64,000 nt of DNA from Anaspis maculata (taxonomy: Eukaryota > Arthropoda > Insecta > Coleoptera > Scraptiidae). The translations under genes and the position numbers were made by a program. Every line of letters starts with the position of its first letter. Within the stretch, counting starts at the first letter, position 1. The stretch spans positions 97,700,935 through 97,764,934 of the forward strand of contig OX421962.1 in the NCBI GenBank assembly GCA_949128115.1, in the 5' to 3' direction. Under the pieces are notes generated by a model. It was given only the letters and a program-made list of their open reading frames with translations. It searched no databases and was not told the DNA's origin. Positions 24,949-38,300 of this stretch are shown here, piece by piece.

Positions 24949-26173
24949 TGTTACGTATTTTGCGTTTAGGTTGGTTTATAATTGAGACGAGCGTTTTGAA
25001 ACACTCAATTTTTATTACTGCGTACTACAATATACCGTCCGTTTTTTTTTTAGGCCCCAGCCCGTAGCATCTTTATTATGGATTTCACACCTGATATATC
25101 ATATATTTTTGAAATCAGAAAAATAAGATCTTTCTAGTGATGATATGTCAAATTATTTTTGACAGATGTCATTTATCGACAAATGACAGAATAGTACTTG
25201 TGATACATCATTTTGAAGCCTATAAAATTCTGAGGAGAACTGTGTTTTTATTTTTCAAATAGGGTGTCTTTTACAGCTTCTAGGGGTCTTTCAATAGGAA
25301 AAAATGTCAATTTCAGAAATAGCCACTCAATAAGTATAGGTATTTTTAAAATTAACTAATGGTGATGATCTGACTTTTTAATAGTCCAAATTATTGGGAA
25401 ACTTTATAAACACCTTATCTTTCGGGTAGGCTCATAAAAACTTGAAGGGGGTCATTTCTGGCAAGCTCGCATGTCATCGCGTTGGGCCGGTAGTAGTTCC
25501 AATTCACTGATCGTCGAATCTTTCATTTAAAGAACAAGGAGGCGGTCATTCGAGCAACTTCTTTAGGACATTTTTTGTTTCATTGTGATTAACCAATCAT
25601 TATTATCATTAGTTTACATTAAAAATAGGTACCTGCTTTACCTATTTACTTATTATGTATTTTTGAAATTCAAAATTTTTTTCTTATTGAAAGACCCCTA
25701 GAAGCTGTAAAAGACACCATATTACAAAAATAAAAACACAGTTCTCCTCAGAATTTTATGGGCTTTGAAATGATGTATCACAAGTGATATTCTGTCATTT
25801 GTCAAAAAATGACATCTGTCAAAAATAATTTGACATATCATCAGTCGGAAGATCTTGTTTTTGTGATTTCAAAAATATATAATATATTGGTTGTGAAACC
25901 CATAATAAAGATGCCATGGGCTGGGGCCTAAAATAAAAAACGGACGGTATACACGCCAACGATTTTTACGCTTGGGAATATCGCTGGTACTACACGCTTT
26001 TATCCGCTCGCTATCGCTTTCGATTGAATACTGCTCGTAGGCCGCATACAGCTTTCGCGTGTGGACTACGTGCTCTGGAGACGCGGCGCCTCCGCCAATC
26101 CGGCTGATCTTTCCTAATCGGCTATTGAAGTCATATGTATTTCCATGTCCAATGAGAATCGGCGTTCGTAACA
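24949..26173 (+). mobile_element. Solo LTR (same family as 35007), split by a palindrome
   Basis: Begins TGTTACG and ends CGTAACA like the 35-kb copy. Shared segments include TAATTGAGACGA, TTATT-CTGCGTACTAC, ACACGCCAAC and GGCGCCTCCGCCAA. Flanks ATAC / GTAC agree at 3 of 4 bases, a possible aged target duplication. The foldback 25035-25947 lies inside. No internal retrotransposon genes remain. Confidence 0.8.
25035..25947. mobile_element. 913-bp foldback element inserted in the LTR
   Basis: CCGTCCGTTTT at the left is mirrored by AAAACGGACGG at the right. Arms of about 270 bp pair (for example GACATATCATCAGTCGGAAG near 25830 with 25128-25150, and AGCTTCTAGGGGTCTTTCAA at 25276 with 25690). Flanks are TATA on both sides. 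Adjacent LTR sequence resumes as ACACGCCAAC. Confidence 0.9.
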
Positions 26174-27744
26174 GTACTAAGGCTTTAAACGTGAAGTAGT
26201 GTCAAGCTTGTTGAGCTTTCGAGTAATCTGTGAGATATCAAATGTCGGTAACTAGCCAAGAGTCAATTGTAATCCCTGCTGCCTGGTAACCGGCAATCAG
26301 AGACATTTGTCATCTCATAAGCTACTCGATAGATACACGACGAACTTGACCCGACTATAATAAATGAACGGGGTGAAACGATTAGGGATCAATGAAAAAT
26401 GGATTGGTATCAGAGTTATTTGTGCATCACATTGTTTTCAATTATTTTATGTAGGAGATAAACTTGTTTTGTTAGAAAATTGGGTGGAAAATCCGAAGTA
26501 CCTGTACCTACTGAAGATCGTCGTCACGCCAAAGATAAAACAGATGTTTACTCAATATGAAAACAAACACTACTGATGGCAGATTCATTAAAAATAACTA
26601 ACGCCGTGAGGAATCTCTTCTGGGACAAAAACCTCTTGTGCAACGAGGTCCTCTGGTAGCAGCAAGCAAACCATTTTCATTTTTTGCATTTTTTGATAAG
26701 CCTTTCTTAGCGTAAAGCTAAGCATAGTGCTTGATTATGGCGATGAAAGATTTTACAACGCTTCTTACCTTGGCGATTTTTTTTAATGGTGCTTACGTGA
26801 TATTACCCGTTTCGGTAAAACCCGTGTTGTTGCAGTTATTGGCAGAGATAATATGCCGGTGTGATTTTTCCATTGCACATAACCGCCGCAATGATCGTTT
26901 CAATTAGCATTTTTTATTGTTATAAATTGTTAATTTATTATGCCTTCCGTGTTGCGCCAGCGGCTATATACGGAGGGAAGGAAGGGTTGCAATAATAATA
27001 ATGATTATTTCCTCATGAACTACGGTTTTTCGTATTGAAAAAAAAAACGATAAGCATCGACTGTAAAATTCCGATATTTACGACAGTGCACCGTTTACCT
27101 TTTGCATAATGTCCCGGTTAATTGCATATTGTTGCTTAACTTTATTTTTAGTTTTAGTATAGATCGGTGATTGCCTTATAAAAATTGAGCAATGCATCCA
27201 ACACCACGCATACGCTCACGGTTTTTTCCTTTTATTTTTATTTATAAACGTTTTGAGGTAGGAATTTAAAAATAGATGTAATGTTTGATCAAATGCTTAT
27301 CACCTTTTTGCAAATTACAATATTCAGCAATATTATCCGTTGCAAATTGAGCTGTACAAGTTTCTTGCTTGTTCTGCAAATTTTATACTTTCTCTTGAAA
27401 AGAAAAACCGAAAGATTTGTAGTTGGCTGCATAATAATCCCGTCTCGGATGATTCACAAGAATATTGTAACTTCCTCGAGGTGTGTGCCTCTGGACTTCC
27501 ATACACAAACAGAGCCAAACACCTGAGTTATTAATATTCATAGCTGCACAGACTGGGTTACGGATTTGACTCGGGTGTTTAATTAGTTTTCCAGTGCTTG
27601 ATTTATTCAAAAGTTTCAACCCTGACGGGCCAATCGATATACACTACTTCAATTTTGCACATCAGAGGAAAACTTTGTTGTGGCGACGGTGATGGTGCGA
27701 TGGTGGAATATCAAAACGAAAGTTTTCTCAAATACCGTTGGTTA
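26174..27744. other. No gene seen
   Basis: AT-rich, no recognisable coding sequence or repeat boundary. Confidence 0.4.
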
Positions 27745-28949
27745 TACAGGGTTGTCCAACGAAAATACAACAGGGGAGTTTTTGGGCATTTCACTTGATT
27801 TTTTTGAAAAAAGCTTAGATAGGTCGATTTTTATATCGAGGGGGACATTATGAAACACACATTGGCAAATTTCCATCTTTAGCACTCCCACCCACCTCAT
27901 CTCAAAAATTTCATATGACACCATGCACTTTGTGGTACATCAAATCAAAGAGAATCAAATTCCCTTTCAGAAAAAAAACATTTTCAAAATGTATAACCCA
28001 TTCTTATGATAATTAGAAGATAATAATTAAGTTATGAATCTTAATCATAACTTAGAACCCATTCGTTTATTTAATATTCTATTTAGTGTTGTTTATATTT
28101 ATATTTTTATTAATAAACCCCACCTCCTCTTCTTCCTGAAATTCTCTGACTGTCCCATTTTATATTCTCGACCCCTCAATTCTCTTCAATTTATTCAGCG
28201 TCATTCTAAATGGCATCAAAGGAGAAAATTTTCGGTCAAGAAACGTGCTACCCAAATTCACTACTTTGCTCTCCCCCACCCCAACTTCAAAATTTAACAA
28301 GACACCATCTCATCTACTTCACGATACATCGAATTAGAGGGAATTGAATTCTTTTGAAAACATTTTTTTCAAAATTTCCAACTGCTCCCCCAACAAATTG
28401 AACATTCGGAGTATCTTAGAGGGAAAAGGGGGATTTTTGAAAATTTTGAAGATATTTCATTCAGGAAGAGAATTCAATTCTCTTCAATTTGAGGTATCAC
28501 TAAATAGGTAGTGTCATTTTAGATTTTGAAGTTGGGTTGAGGGAGTGAAAGGGTGAATTTGGGCAACAGTTTTTACACAGAAAATTTTCTCCCTCACTGC
28601 TGTGCAGGATGACGTTGACTGTACTGAAAAGAAGTAAGAGGTCAAGAATATTAAATTGGAGGTTCAGAGAAATTTAGGAAGAAGGGGGGTGGGGTTAAAA
28701 ATTATAGAAATATTTTTTCCAGAAAGACAATTTAATTCTCTTTAATTTAATGTATCGCAAGGTGGGTGGTGTCATTTGAAATTTCGAAGTTGGGGTGGGT
28801 TTGGGTGAGAGGGCTGAAGATAAAAATTCGCCAATGTATGTTTCAGATGTCACCCTCGATATAAAAATCGACCTGTCCGTGCTTTTTCAAAAAAATGAGG
28901 TGAAATGCCCAAAAGACCCTCTGTTGTGTTTTCGTTGGGCCACCCTGTA
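27745..28949. mobile_element. 1.2-kb foldback element with TACAGGGT termini
   Basis: The left TACAGGGTTGTCCAACGAAA and right TTTCGTTGGGCCACCCTGTA are inverted. Arms share GGTCGATTTTTATATCGAGG (27812) with its complement near 28851. Several internal degenerate inverted copies exist, and the interior is related to the element at 10579-11302. Confidence 0.9.
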
Positions 28950-29690
28950 TGTGTAAAAAATTAAAGACAAAAAATATACCAAAGAAAAAATAGACCACAC
29001 GATCCAATCAGCAATCATTGTGGCAACTCGCGCTCGTGTTCACCCACATTTTCGATCCTAATTAGCCTTGACTGAACGAATTCCAGTTCACTTACCTGTG
29101 CAAAAAATGCTAAATTAATTATTTTATTAACTCAGCTCTCAGCTCGGTCGTTTCGTGAGAGCTCAGGTATGTCTGGAACAGAAGTGCCATATCGAACGCT
29201 TTTTTTTGTGAAATCCTATAGCCTATTCGCCCAACTGTATTGCCGTAACTGCAAATTAATTGTTCGAACGCTCCCAGAAAAGATGTATAAATTCAAACAA
29301 AAAAACACACATAGGCAGGCAAGAACAAGATTGTAAAATATTCGAGTGAACATAATAAATATGCAGACGAAAGCAGTATTTGTCTTGAGTGCTATCACAA
29401 TCGAGAGGGGTAATTTAGATTTGGATGTTAGCAAATGTTCTTGAAAGTCGTATGGTCTCCCGAGGACTCGAGGGGAGCATCCTACGACCTTCGAATTAGA
29501 GTTGATGTGTTTTTGACGTGCTTAAATTTTTTGTCGATAATTTATTATTAAAATGATCGTTTATTATTTCTGTGTTGTTATCCAACTGTGTTTACCTACA
29601 GAATACTTATTACCAGACGAGCACTGAGTTATTTTTTAGAAATAATCAATTGAAATTGATGCGGGCCAATTTTTCCTTGTGAATTATTAT
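28950..29690. other. No gene seen
   Basis: No recognised feature apart from AT-richness. Confidence 0.35.
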
Positions 29691-29724
29691 ACAGAACCAC
29701 ATTTCAATAACCTGCAGCACTGTA

Positions 29725-30180
29725 GGCCTTCCAGCATACCGCCTTTTTACCTGGTTGTGAAATTGGCTTGTCCAAAAATAGGGTTGTTCTAAAAAATTGA
29801 CCATGCTATGAGTGGAAATGTGGCACGGGGACCGCAGAGACGTGCTACCGTCGTTCAGACACCCAAATCGCGCGGGCCATCATCAAATGTGACATAATTC
29901 AGTATTCGTATTGACGGTCAGAAGCAGCACCTCCACAACACAGGCAAAATTATCATTATTATTATTATTGTTGTTATTATTAAACCGTCTGGCGCGAGTT
30001 CCAAAACGGATGCAAATGGCAAACTGAAGATACAATCATATTGATTCCTGTCCAATACATAACTCTAAGCGGCCGGGCTATTTGATAAGAACTTGGCTCG
30101 TCTTTGTAGCTGGAGCAGGCCAAAGGGTCGGTACTTCGATTGCGGCATTTTGGATCGACAGCTTCGGATCTTTCAGCTTG
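29725..30180 (+). repeat. Dispersed repeat family B, copy 3
   Basis: TACCGCCTTTTTACCTGG, then AAATTGGCTTGTCC, AAAATTGACCATG and GAGACGTGCTACCGTC match copies at 3262-3436 (inverted) and 15290-15420. Further on, GCTGGAGCAGG-CAAAGGGTCG (30110) matches 15472-15490, so the family continues with diverged or inserted sequence between. Confidence 0.65.
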
Positions 30181-30267
30181 TAATTTTGAAAACCGAACTC
30201 TGGAAAAGATTAACAAAAACAATTGAAAGAAAGATACTTATTCATCATTGCTGCAGTTAATCTGCAG

Positions 30268-30450
30268 CGGTGGTAGCCGAGTGGTACAGGTGATGGCAAG
30301 CCAAACCATTCGCGCTGCCCTGTGTGGGTTCGAATCCTACTTCATCCATGGATATTTTGTGCTGTCCCCGAGGTTGCATGGTAGAGCAGCTTATAGCTGA
30401 TTGCCGCCTCGTAAAATAAGACAATTAAATAAATAAATAAATAAATAAAA
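30268..30450 (+). mobile_element. tRNA-derived SINE, copy 1
   Basis: The tRNA-like head has a Pol III A box TAGCCGAGTGG (30274-30284) and a B box GGTTCGAATCC (30327-30337), 53 bases apart. The unrelated body carries TGTCCCCGAGGTTGCATGGT and the 3' tail is AAAT repeats. It shares its full layout with 33056-33240. The head resembles a Leu/Ser-type tRNA but lacks a closed acceptor stem, so it is not a tRNA gene. Confidence 0.9.
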
Positions 30451-31993
30451 TTTGACTGAAAAGCCACAAGTACTCCAAAAGCAAAAAAAAAATCATCGCT
30501 GCAAAGCAAAGTAAGATCAAAAGTGATTCGACAACGCCAAGCAAGTCGCCCATAGTCGCTTGGTGTTGTGTCTCAACACAAACCGGTACGCCTTTTATCT
30601 ACTTCGCGAAAACTCTTCGTTTTAAAAAGTCTCTTTGTCTTCTTCCCCTCCTGCCCTCCCGACTCCGTTCACTTAAGTAAAATTGATAATAATGGCTGAT
30701 ATTAACGTTGAGGACGAAAACGAAACGTGTTCCTAACCTGTGCTGACCTCAATTTCGTCACACCGTCGTTTAATAATGCAACAACAACAAATTGGGTGTA
30801 AGCGTGTGTGCGAGGTTCTGCGATTAATAACAGCAGTACCTACACACTAATGATAAACTCGAGAAAATGTTCGCTATGGTTTCGCCAGATTGATCCATCT
30901 TTATTTATGTATGTATCATCATACACATCCGTGTTGGTGTAATTATAATAAATTGCAAGAAAGTAGCAAAGTTGAGCAAATCTCAGATGTGTTTTACTCG
31001 GTGCGAAGTACTCGTCCTTATTATCAAAGTGTTGGGATGTTATGTGCATGATTCTCGGAGATGGGTTTTGCGAGTGTTCTGCTAGTTTGCAACTCCTTTC
31101 CATGCATCCCAGAATTCCTAATCACAATGCCTTAATCAAACCACCGTTATTAGACTTTGGCGATTATGATAATATACCTGCTCACATGCACACACACCGG
31201 GTAATTTATGAATTAATACCACCAATTCTGCAAAACGTCTCTCTCGTTACAACTGTAAAACCGGACGGCGCGGCGGTATTTCCCATTCCCACACTTTATT
31301 ATACATGGGCTCATACAGTGCCCATGTGGAGATGGGCTCGCACGCCCCCAATGGTTTTATCGGGAATAGGTCAATGATATACACAAAAGTTTTGTTGATA
31401 AAGGTCATGGCATAATCTTCTTCGGAGATAATTATTTCAACAACTTAACTAACGGATCAGTTCGGGTTCAGGCGACTGAGGAAAACGAGCCAGGCTAGTC
31501 TTTGTTTGTGGGCTGTTTGTTGGTTTCGCACCAGAAAACAGCTGCGAAACGTGGACGGTGAGAAAGCGTATTAGGAAAAACTGGAAGCTTTGAATGTGAT
31601 GCCACAAACGCATGATGGAGCCACCATCAGGTTAGCAATAGTAATTGATGAAGAATCGATAATAGGAGATGGGAAACAGATAGAATAAGAAGTACTGAGG
31701 AAAACTAAACAGATAGAATAAAAAGTACTGAGGATGGCTGGGAAGAGATCATTGTTCGCAAATAAATTAATGCCGTACTGCTGATGAGAATTCCACCACA
31801 GAATCAGAAGAGGTATTCTTCCAGTGGCGGATAGAGGTACGGGAGAATTCAATTATCGAGAAAACGCATAGGCTAGCTCGAGTCTCGAGATAACGAAATA
31901 CGATACGTATGATGGTGCGCGTCGAGCCAGTCCGCGGATTTGCAACTTCCTGATTCTGACAAAGTTACTAACGGATGATTTTTTTTGTTCCAG
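30451..31993. other. Upstream of the coding exon; no confirmed feature
   Basis: A frame at 31042-31377 (111 codons, +) has no recognisable domain. The polypyrimidine tract and CAG at 31979-31993 are the acceptor of the RNF19-like first coding exon. Confidence 0.4.
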
Positions 31994-32367
31994 GTTCTGA
32001 AGCGTCATGACTCAGCAGCAGCGACGTCCTTGTCCATTCCAAACAACGCGATTTTCTCAAACAACGCGATCTTCGAAGAGGATACGTTCTTGAGAACGAC
32101 GCATCACCGTCACCGGAAAAGCATCGGCGAGGATAAAAATCAAGATGCGTGGGTCGCTGGAAAACGACGTGACGGCTTGCGTCGGGGGTCAACGTAAGAA
32201 ACGCTTCCCGGGAAGGTGGTCCTTACGCCACCTCATCTATTCTAGTCCGATACTGAACAGGCGACGGAGCCAGAACTCCTCGGGATCCTCCAAGTCCCAC
32301 AGGAATCATGCGGCTGGAGGAGGAGGTGGCGGCGGGGGCGGCAGTGCTGCTTCTGCTGTTGGAGGCG
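31994..32367 (+). CDS. RNF19: RNF19-like first coding exon: 5' UTR plus N-terminus
   Basis: A polypyrimidine tract and CAG ending at 31993 give an acceptor, so an upstream untranslated exon is implied. The start ATG is at 32145: the same frame has a TGA at 32091-32093 and no Met between. The context CAAGATG has A at -3, as favoured in insects. The CDS part encodes 74 residues beginning MRGSLENDV, with basic patches (QRKKRF, LNRRRS), a Ser-rich stretch and a nine-Gly run encoded at about 32311-32342. The donor GTGAGT is at 32368, leaving phase 1. The low-complexity Gly/Ser sequence suggests a disordered cytosolic N-terminus. This exon has no domain match; it is assigned by phase and position, so less certain than the RING exons. 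Confidence 0.75.
32007..32093 (+). promoter_or_regulatory. Upstream ORF in the RNF19-like 5' leader
   Basis: An ATG at 32007 opens 28 codons (start MTQQQRRPC) that stop at TGA 32091-32093, 51 bases before the main ATG and in the same frame. Both ATGs lie in one exon, so a transcript carrying this exon has the uORF. uORFs commonly lower or condition translation of the main ORF; that role here is inference. Confidence 0.5.
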
Positions 32368-35300
32368 GTGAGTCAGGAGGAGTAATAACTCAATTAGGGA
32401 CTTGATTGTGTTCTCCGCGTGCGGCTGTGTATGTGTTGCTCTCTTGCTGTGATTTTCCCTGCGTGGAGGCGGCGCGTGTACGCGTTTGGCATTCCAATTT
32501 GGCCGGCTCATTTCAAGGTCAACGCCTGATCCCCCTCCCCCGTATGTCCACCAAACTCGGATGATAATGATAATTGTCCAATTGAATTTGGCAATACCTA
32601 ATAAAGTCAGTGTAGCGATCACGAGTGTCCTGTCCAGTTACAAAACTTTCACTGACAGCTCAAATTGTAGAAATGTCACTTTCGATAACTGTACTGACAT
32701 AAAGTTGACAGCTTGCAAGACACGTCAGCTGCCAGCTGCCTACCTTTTAGGTTTGGGTGAGTTCGGCATGACGTTCCGAGCTCAAATTACGTGAAGATGA
32801 CTTCATAATGACTTTTCACGTCATTTTTGCTCGAAACGCCATGCCGAACTCACCCTTCATAGCGTTTCGATTGCTTGCATTGGCAGTGCAATCTGGTTCA
32901 AAATAATTGGTTGCAAAATTCAAATCGACCAACAGTATTGCCCCAAACTACTCTGAACTGGGGCAAGTACATAAATCGATATTGCTACTTGCATAGTTGG
33001 CTATTAGAGTCAATTGTGACCCGAGCTACTCCTGATCCGTTTACTACGGTGCGTGCGGTGGTGGCCGAGTGGTATAGGTGATGGCAAGCTGAGCCACTCG
33101 CGCTGCGCTGTGTGGGTTCGAATCCCGCTACATCTATGGATATCTTGTGTTGTCCCCGAGGTTGCATGGTAGAGCAGCTAATAACTGAATGTCGCCTCGT
33201 TAAATTAGTCAAGTGAAAAAAAAAAGTAAAAAAAAATGAAAATGGAACAGTGGCGAAAACACTCCTGAAGAGTCACTTTGCGAATTCACATTGCTACTTT
33301 ATGAAAGTGATCCGAGGGAACTACTCGCTTTTACAGCTTTGGGGATGTCCCGTGTTTTGGGAGTAACTTTTGAGTTTTGACAGATTAAAACGTCAACTGC
33401 TTTGCCTTGGTCACTGCTGTGAAGTGTTTTGAACTCTTTTCACGTGCGTGTATTGTCAGCCGACTATCAAGAAAGGTCGGCAAGGCAGTTTTACGGATCC
33501 AGTAAAGCTATGTTCCGATATTGAAATCGGTCGAGTGAGTAAATGTCATCACTTCCAATATACGCTCAATTAGCGATAACGTAGGTTGGTGTAGGTCAGG
33601 GCGCCGTTGCCATTACAACCAATGGATATAAGCCCGAAATGACAGTTGACTTTGACATTAGTTGCGTCAAAAATCGTCAACAATGAACAGTGTTGCGGAC
33701 TGTCAAATAACAAAATGTATAAAAAGCCGTTCCAGGTAGAAATCGCCCTTTTCTCAGAGAAACACCGTGCAAGGATATTCAAGTGCAGTTTACAATTGAA
33801 AGTGTGCTCAACGTCAACTGTCATTTTGGGTATGTATCCATTGGTTGCCGTGGAAATGACGCCCCGACCTACACCAACCTACGTCACACTAATTGAGCGT
33901 ATTGGAACGGTTTTAGTGCGCGAATACCAGGTGCTGGTAAAATGTCAAATAGAAAGCCTAAACTAACCAGAATGTAACAAAAATATTTGAAACTACTCCC
34001 CTCTTTGCATTATTTCAACTCCTTTCTTCCCCGGGTTCATCTCTCCACTTTGTGCTTTGCAGGATATGGTTTTGCTTTTTTAGCGTCTAAAAGTGCCATA
34101 TAAATGACAGCTGACGCTGCCAAAAGAACTGACGTTTGCTTACCCGCTTTCGAAACTGGAGCCCTGTTTCTGAAGGGGAGCGATCACCGGGCGATCGCGG
34201 TGCAGCCAATCACAGCCCTGGTTGCCTAGCAACTTCACTTGTGAACAAAGCACATCCTTTCTAGAAATAGGATTACTGGTCCTTGCGAATGACAGCTGGT
34301 CGGTCGTTTTCTGACAGCTGACAGCTTAAATATTGAACAGAGATACGGCACTACTAGATATACCAAGCCAAGACTTCTCGCAAGAGATGTAATAGGGATA
34401 TCAGAAACGTGCTGCATTCATAGTCCATCCTCTTTCAACATTAGGAAAATACATGTAATTATCTCTCTCTTACCAGGTATTTGGCAATCGCTCAGCTGGA
34501 ATTGGCCGAGATTAAAACGCGCGAAATTCAATCTTTTGAAATTGCAACAATCTTACACAACACGAAGGCACACTGACCACTCGTCATATAGGCTGTCTGA
34601 TTTCTACATGATTCGAGTGGGCTGTCTTTCTGGTCGTCATCGGCCGATCGCGGCCTGAATTGCAGCCCACTAAAATCATCATGTAGAAATCAGACAGCCT
34701 ATACGTTCATGTGCGCACTTTTCCCAAATCTGGGGATTTTCGAATTTGCGATTGAAGACAGATAAATTATGGACTACATGCATGATAGTAGCGCCACGGC
34801 GGAATGTGAGGTTCTTGTTGGACTAGATTAAGTTAGCGAACATCTCACTAGGTGACGCTTGTGCCGACAAAAAAGAGTCACTTTTCGCTGCCGCCATTCT
34901 GCCAACCGTCAACCAAACTGTCGACTCCATGCAACCACGTTAAAGCTTTCTGCTGTAAAAGAAGTCCAACAAGAATTTCTCATTTTCACCACCATGGGCT
35001 CTGTATTGTTACGATATTTCGCGTACGGGTTCGAATATAATTGAGACGATCGATTTAAAACACACACCGTTTATTGCTGCGTACTACTACAATAAATACA
35101 CGCCAACAATTATCTACTTCGAATTATATCGCAGGTACTTCGCTTGTTTCGCTCACGTTACCACTTCGCATTCCAATTCAATACTGCCCTGAGCTGCCGG
35201 CTGATGCCTTATATAAGGCCTCCGAATAGTGTTCCCGAACTTTCTGTCTGCTTCCAGCAAATTCCATAGTGGCACGTCATATGCGGTTTCTAGACCATTT

Positions 35301-38300
35301 CTGAATAATCACACACGTTACCCGTATAATTCTGCCGGGTTCTGGAGCGGCGCCTCCGCCAAAATGGACAGATCTTTCTCGATCGAGCATTAAAGTCTCC
35401 CTTCAGTTTCACATACACGAACGCTCTGGAATGCACCAGATCGCTCTAGACTTCTACACTGCGATCTAATGGATGGAAGGACCCAGAAAGATCGAGTGTT
35501 TACCAATATGTACGGGATCGCCGCTCGTAACAGTATGTTCTACGCGTTGACCGCTCAAAGTCATGCACATAGCCCATAGTGAGTACTAGGAAAGGGTAAA
35601 CCAAATTGAGTTTCCACGTGAGAAGACGCTGTATTTTGGAAATTGAAAGTAGTTTTCAATGTCAAAGCTATATTTGTGAAGTAGAAACGTGTACAAAATG
35701 GTCTATGGAGCGATACACGACTGAAAATCGGGTGAAAATTGTTCAAGTAGAAGGTCTATTTTTCACACCAAAATTATTCGGGTGAAGAAGGATACGCACT
35801 CGTTCTGGAACGTCCATTTTCATTTTAGGCTTGGGGCTCGATACCAAGTTGCAGGCGCAAAGTTTGGGACGGCGTAACTCGCCAAATACAGCGGTCTGAT
35901 TGGTTGGTATCCGCCGTTGCTATGGCAACCACACTTACGGCGGTCTCAGCCCCAATTTGGTATCGAGCCGTTGGACAATTTCCCAATTTTAAGTCGGGAA
36001 TCGATCCATAAACAGTTTTGTATACCTTTCTACTTCAAAAATTACGCGTTGACATTGAAAACTACTTTGACATGCCAAAATTATGCGTTTTCTCTTGTGG
36101 AAACTCAATTTGAATCACCCTTGACTAGAAGGAGATATAGCTTGATGGAAAGTCGCACATGTTCATTGCATGTCTTTGCTTAATTATATAGGGTGTGTTA
36201 GTATCTAGTATCTAGTACTGTCATATCTCTGATACTGAATATGTCTCTTCGCCCAGTGAAATGCTCAGAGAGACCTCATCTTAGCAGTTGATGATGGCAA
36301 ACCGTTCATTATTGAGTGATTAATATTAATGAGTCAATAATTGTTATCGCCGTGTTTACATCCTGCAGCAGACTCAGTTCGATTCCATTCCAAATTGTTA
36401 CCGATAATGCGACACCCTTGTTAGTTGTTACACAGGGTATTGCAAACTCAATCAAAACTGAGCCCAGGGGTCCAAGCGTTGTGCGGAAATAAAATGCAAA
36501 AGTGCAGGAAAATTGTAGTTTTTTAAATTTATTTTTGAAAATGAGGAGTGGGTCAAGGGGTAGGTGTGTTCGTTATGTGAAACAAACAGCGCGCAGGTAA
36601 CAGAGATTTTCTCTTGTGTATTTTTTTATGTATGTTTTTTTTATTTCATTTATACACAGGTTGAGTCATCAAGCCTTGAAATCAGTGTTATTTAAAAAAA
36701 TCTGCAGGAAATTTTCTTCGGTAACGAATCCACTTTTTTCACGAAACTCTCAGAACACACTCAGAACTAGCGGTCTGTAGTTGGTAGCCGTTTGTACTAG
36801 CGGGAGTATGCGCTCACAGGTATGCGCGTAAGTGATTCCTATCATGGGAAAGGTGGATTGTGTTATTTCTTGCCCTACATCAAATTGGGAACCTCTCTTT
36901 TGAAGAGAGATTTTTTCAACAGTGGTGGCTTTGTTTATATTAGCAAAGGAGCTGTGGCTCAATGGGTAGCGTTTTGCGTTACTGAACAGCAGTGGGACTC
37001 TGATGCATGAAATAGTTTCATATGGCCGAAATGCCACTTGACTTTTCCAAAATGTGGTACTATGATCACAATGCGACCGCAAACAGCTCATCCCCCCGCA
37101 GTCCCTTACGTAACGCTTGTTCGCGGTAGACACACGGCTGCTGCTCCCAATCAAACACCCTAAGTGCAAGGAAGACAAATGCAGAAATATAGGAGATGGG
37201 ACCTGGATACAGGTACACTCTCCGCACCCGGCGACCTGACCACCTGCGGTGTCATAGATTTGCGGGTGCAAATGCTCGGTGCTCGCCAGCACTTCTCCCC
37301 AAAAAAACATTGAAAACAATAAGAAAACCGATTTCAGCCGAACGCCATTGGCTACTGCTACTACAGTCCCACTACAGGTGGTGATCAAATCGATCTAGTT
37401 GTGAAAAGAAAACGCTTTCGCTTCTTTTGTGGAGTCTGTAAATAGTTTTGAGTTTTGACCTTGCCATGTCCCCGGCACAGTACACATTGGGCTTACAGTC
37501 GTCCTGTTCTCTTCCGGCGTTCATAAAAGCTCGAACAGCAGTGAACACTCCATCTAGCCTCTGCACATCAAGGATGATTCAGTTTGATACATTTTTGGGT
37601 TTGAATACTATGTGCTCAACAGCAACAGCTGATAACGGCATAGGTCACGTAACCATTGATTAAAGTGATTCAGTCGGGCGCTCATCAGACTATCATCTCA
37701 CAATTATCACAAATTTCTATGTGCCATGGTGGTTAATAATTGCGGTCTATTATTATTTATTATCTAGTCACAGTGCAAGAGAACTTATTTTTGTTGGTTT
37801 TGCTTGTGCACATCATCATAATGTGGCTGTTACGTGATCGGTTGAGTTCGTCTAGAAGAGGTTTGTTTATTTTTTCTTTAATTAAATAAATACACATACT
37901 CGTATGATCACAATTTTTGTCTACGTCAGAGCTGAGCTTTTTCGTTTAGTTTATTACTTAGACATAGATTAGCAGCACGCAATTTCCACTTCCTCAAAAC
38001 TAGCTTCCAGCATCCTCGAGATAGTCCTTGTTTTCACATAATATGCAACGCTTGAGCAGGGGCTTTTTTCAGGAATAAACAGGAACCAGTTTGAAACTAA
38101 AACTCTGCGCGATGCCTAATTTAGTAATTATTTCAAGTTTGATGTATTTTTTTTTTACTTCATTCGTTTATTTAACGTCGGCCTATTTCCGCAGCGAGGC
38201 CTAACACCGACGCCGGTGAATGCTTTCCTCCACTATACCGGAAATTTTGCCGTACCCCTGTGTGTTCCAACACAGGGTAGGGATTTTTAACGACCACCAA

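Noticed and set aside
30268..30340. Functional tRNA gene
   Set aside because: A and B boxes are present but the acceptor stem does not close, and the sequence continues into a shared SINE body.
31985..32197. 70-codon ORF overlapping the first coding exon in another frame
   Set aside because: It starts before the splice acceptor and its frame does not connect in phase with exon 2, unlike the ATG at 32145.
36750..37388. 212-codon minus-strand ORF, the longest in the window
   Set aside because: It overlaps a tRNA-like, repeat-type region; no recognisable domain, and composition is not protein-like.
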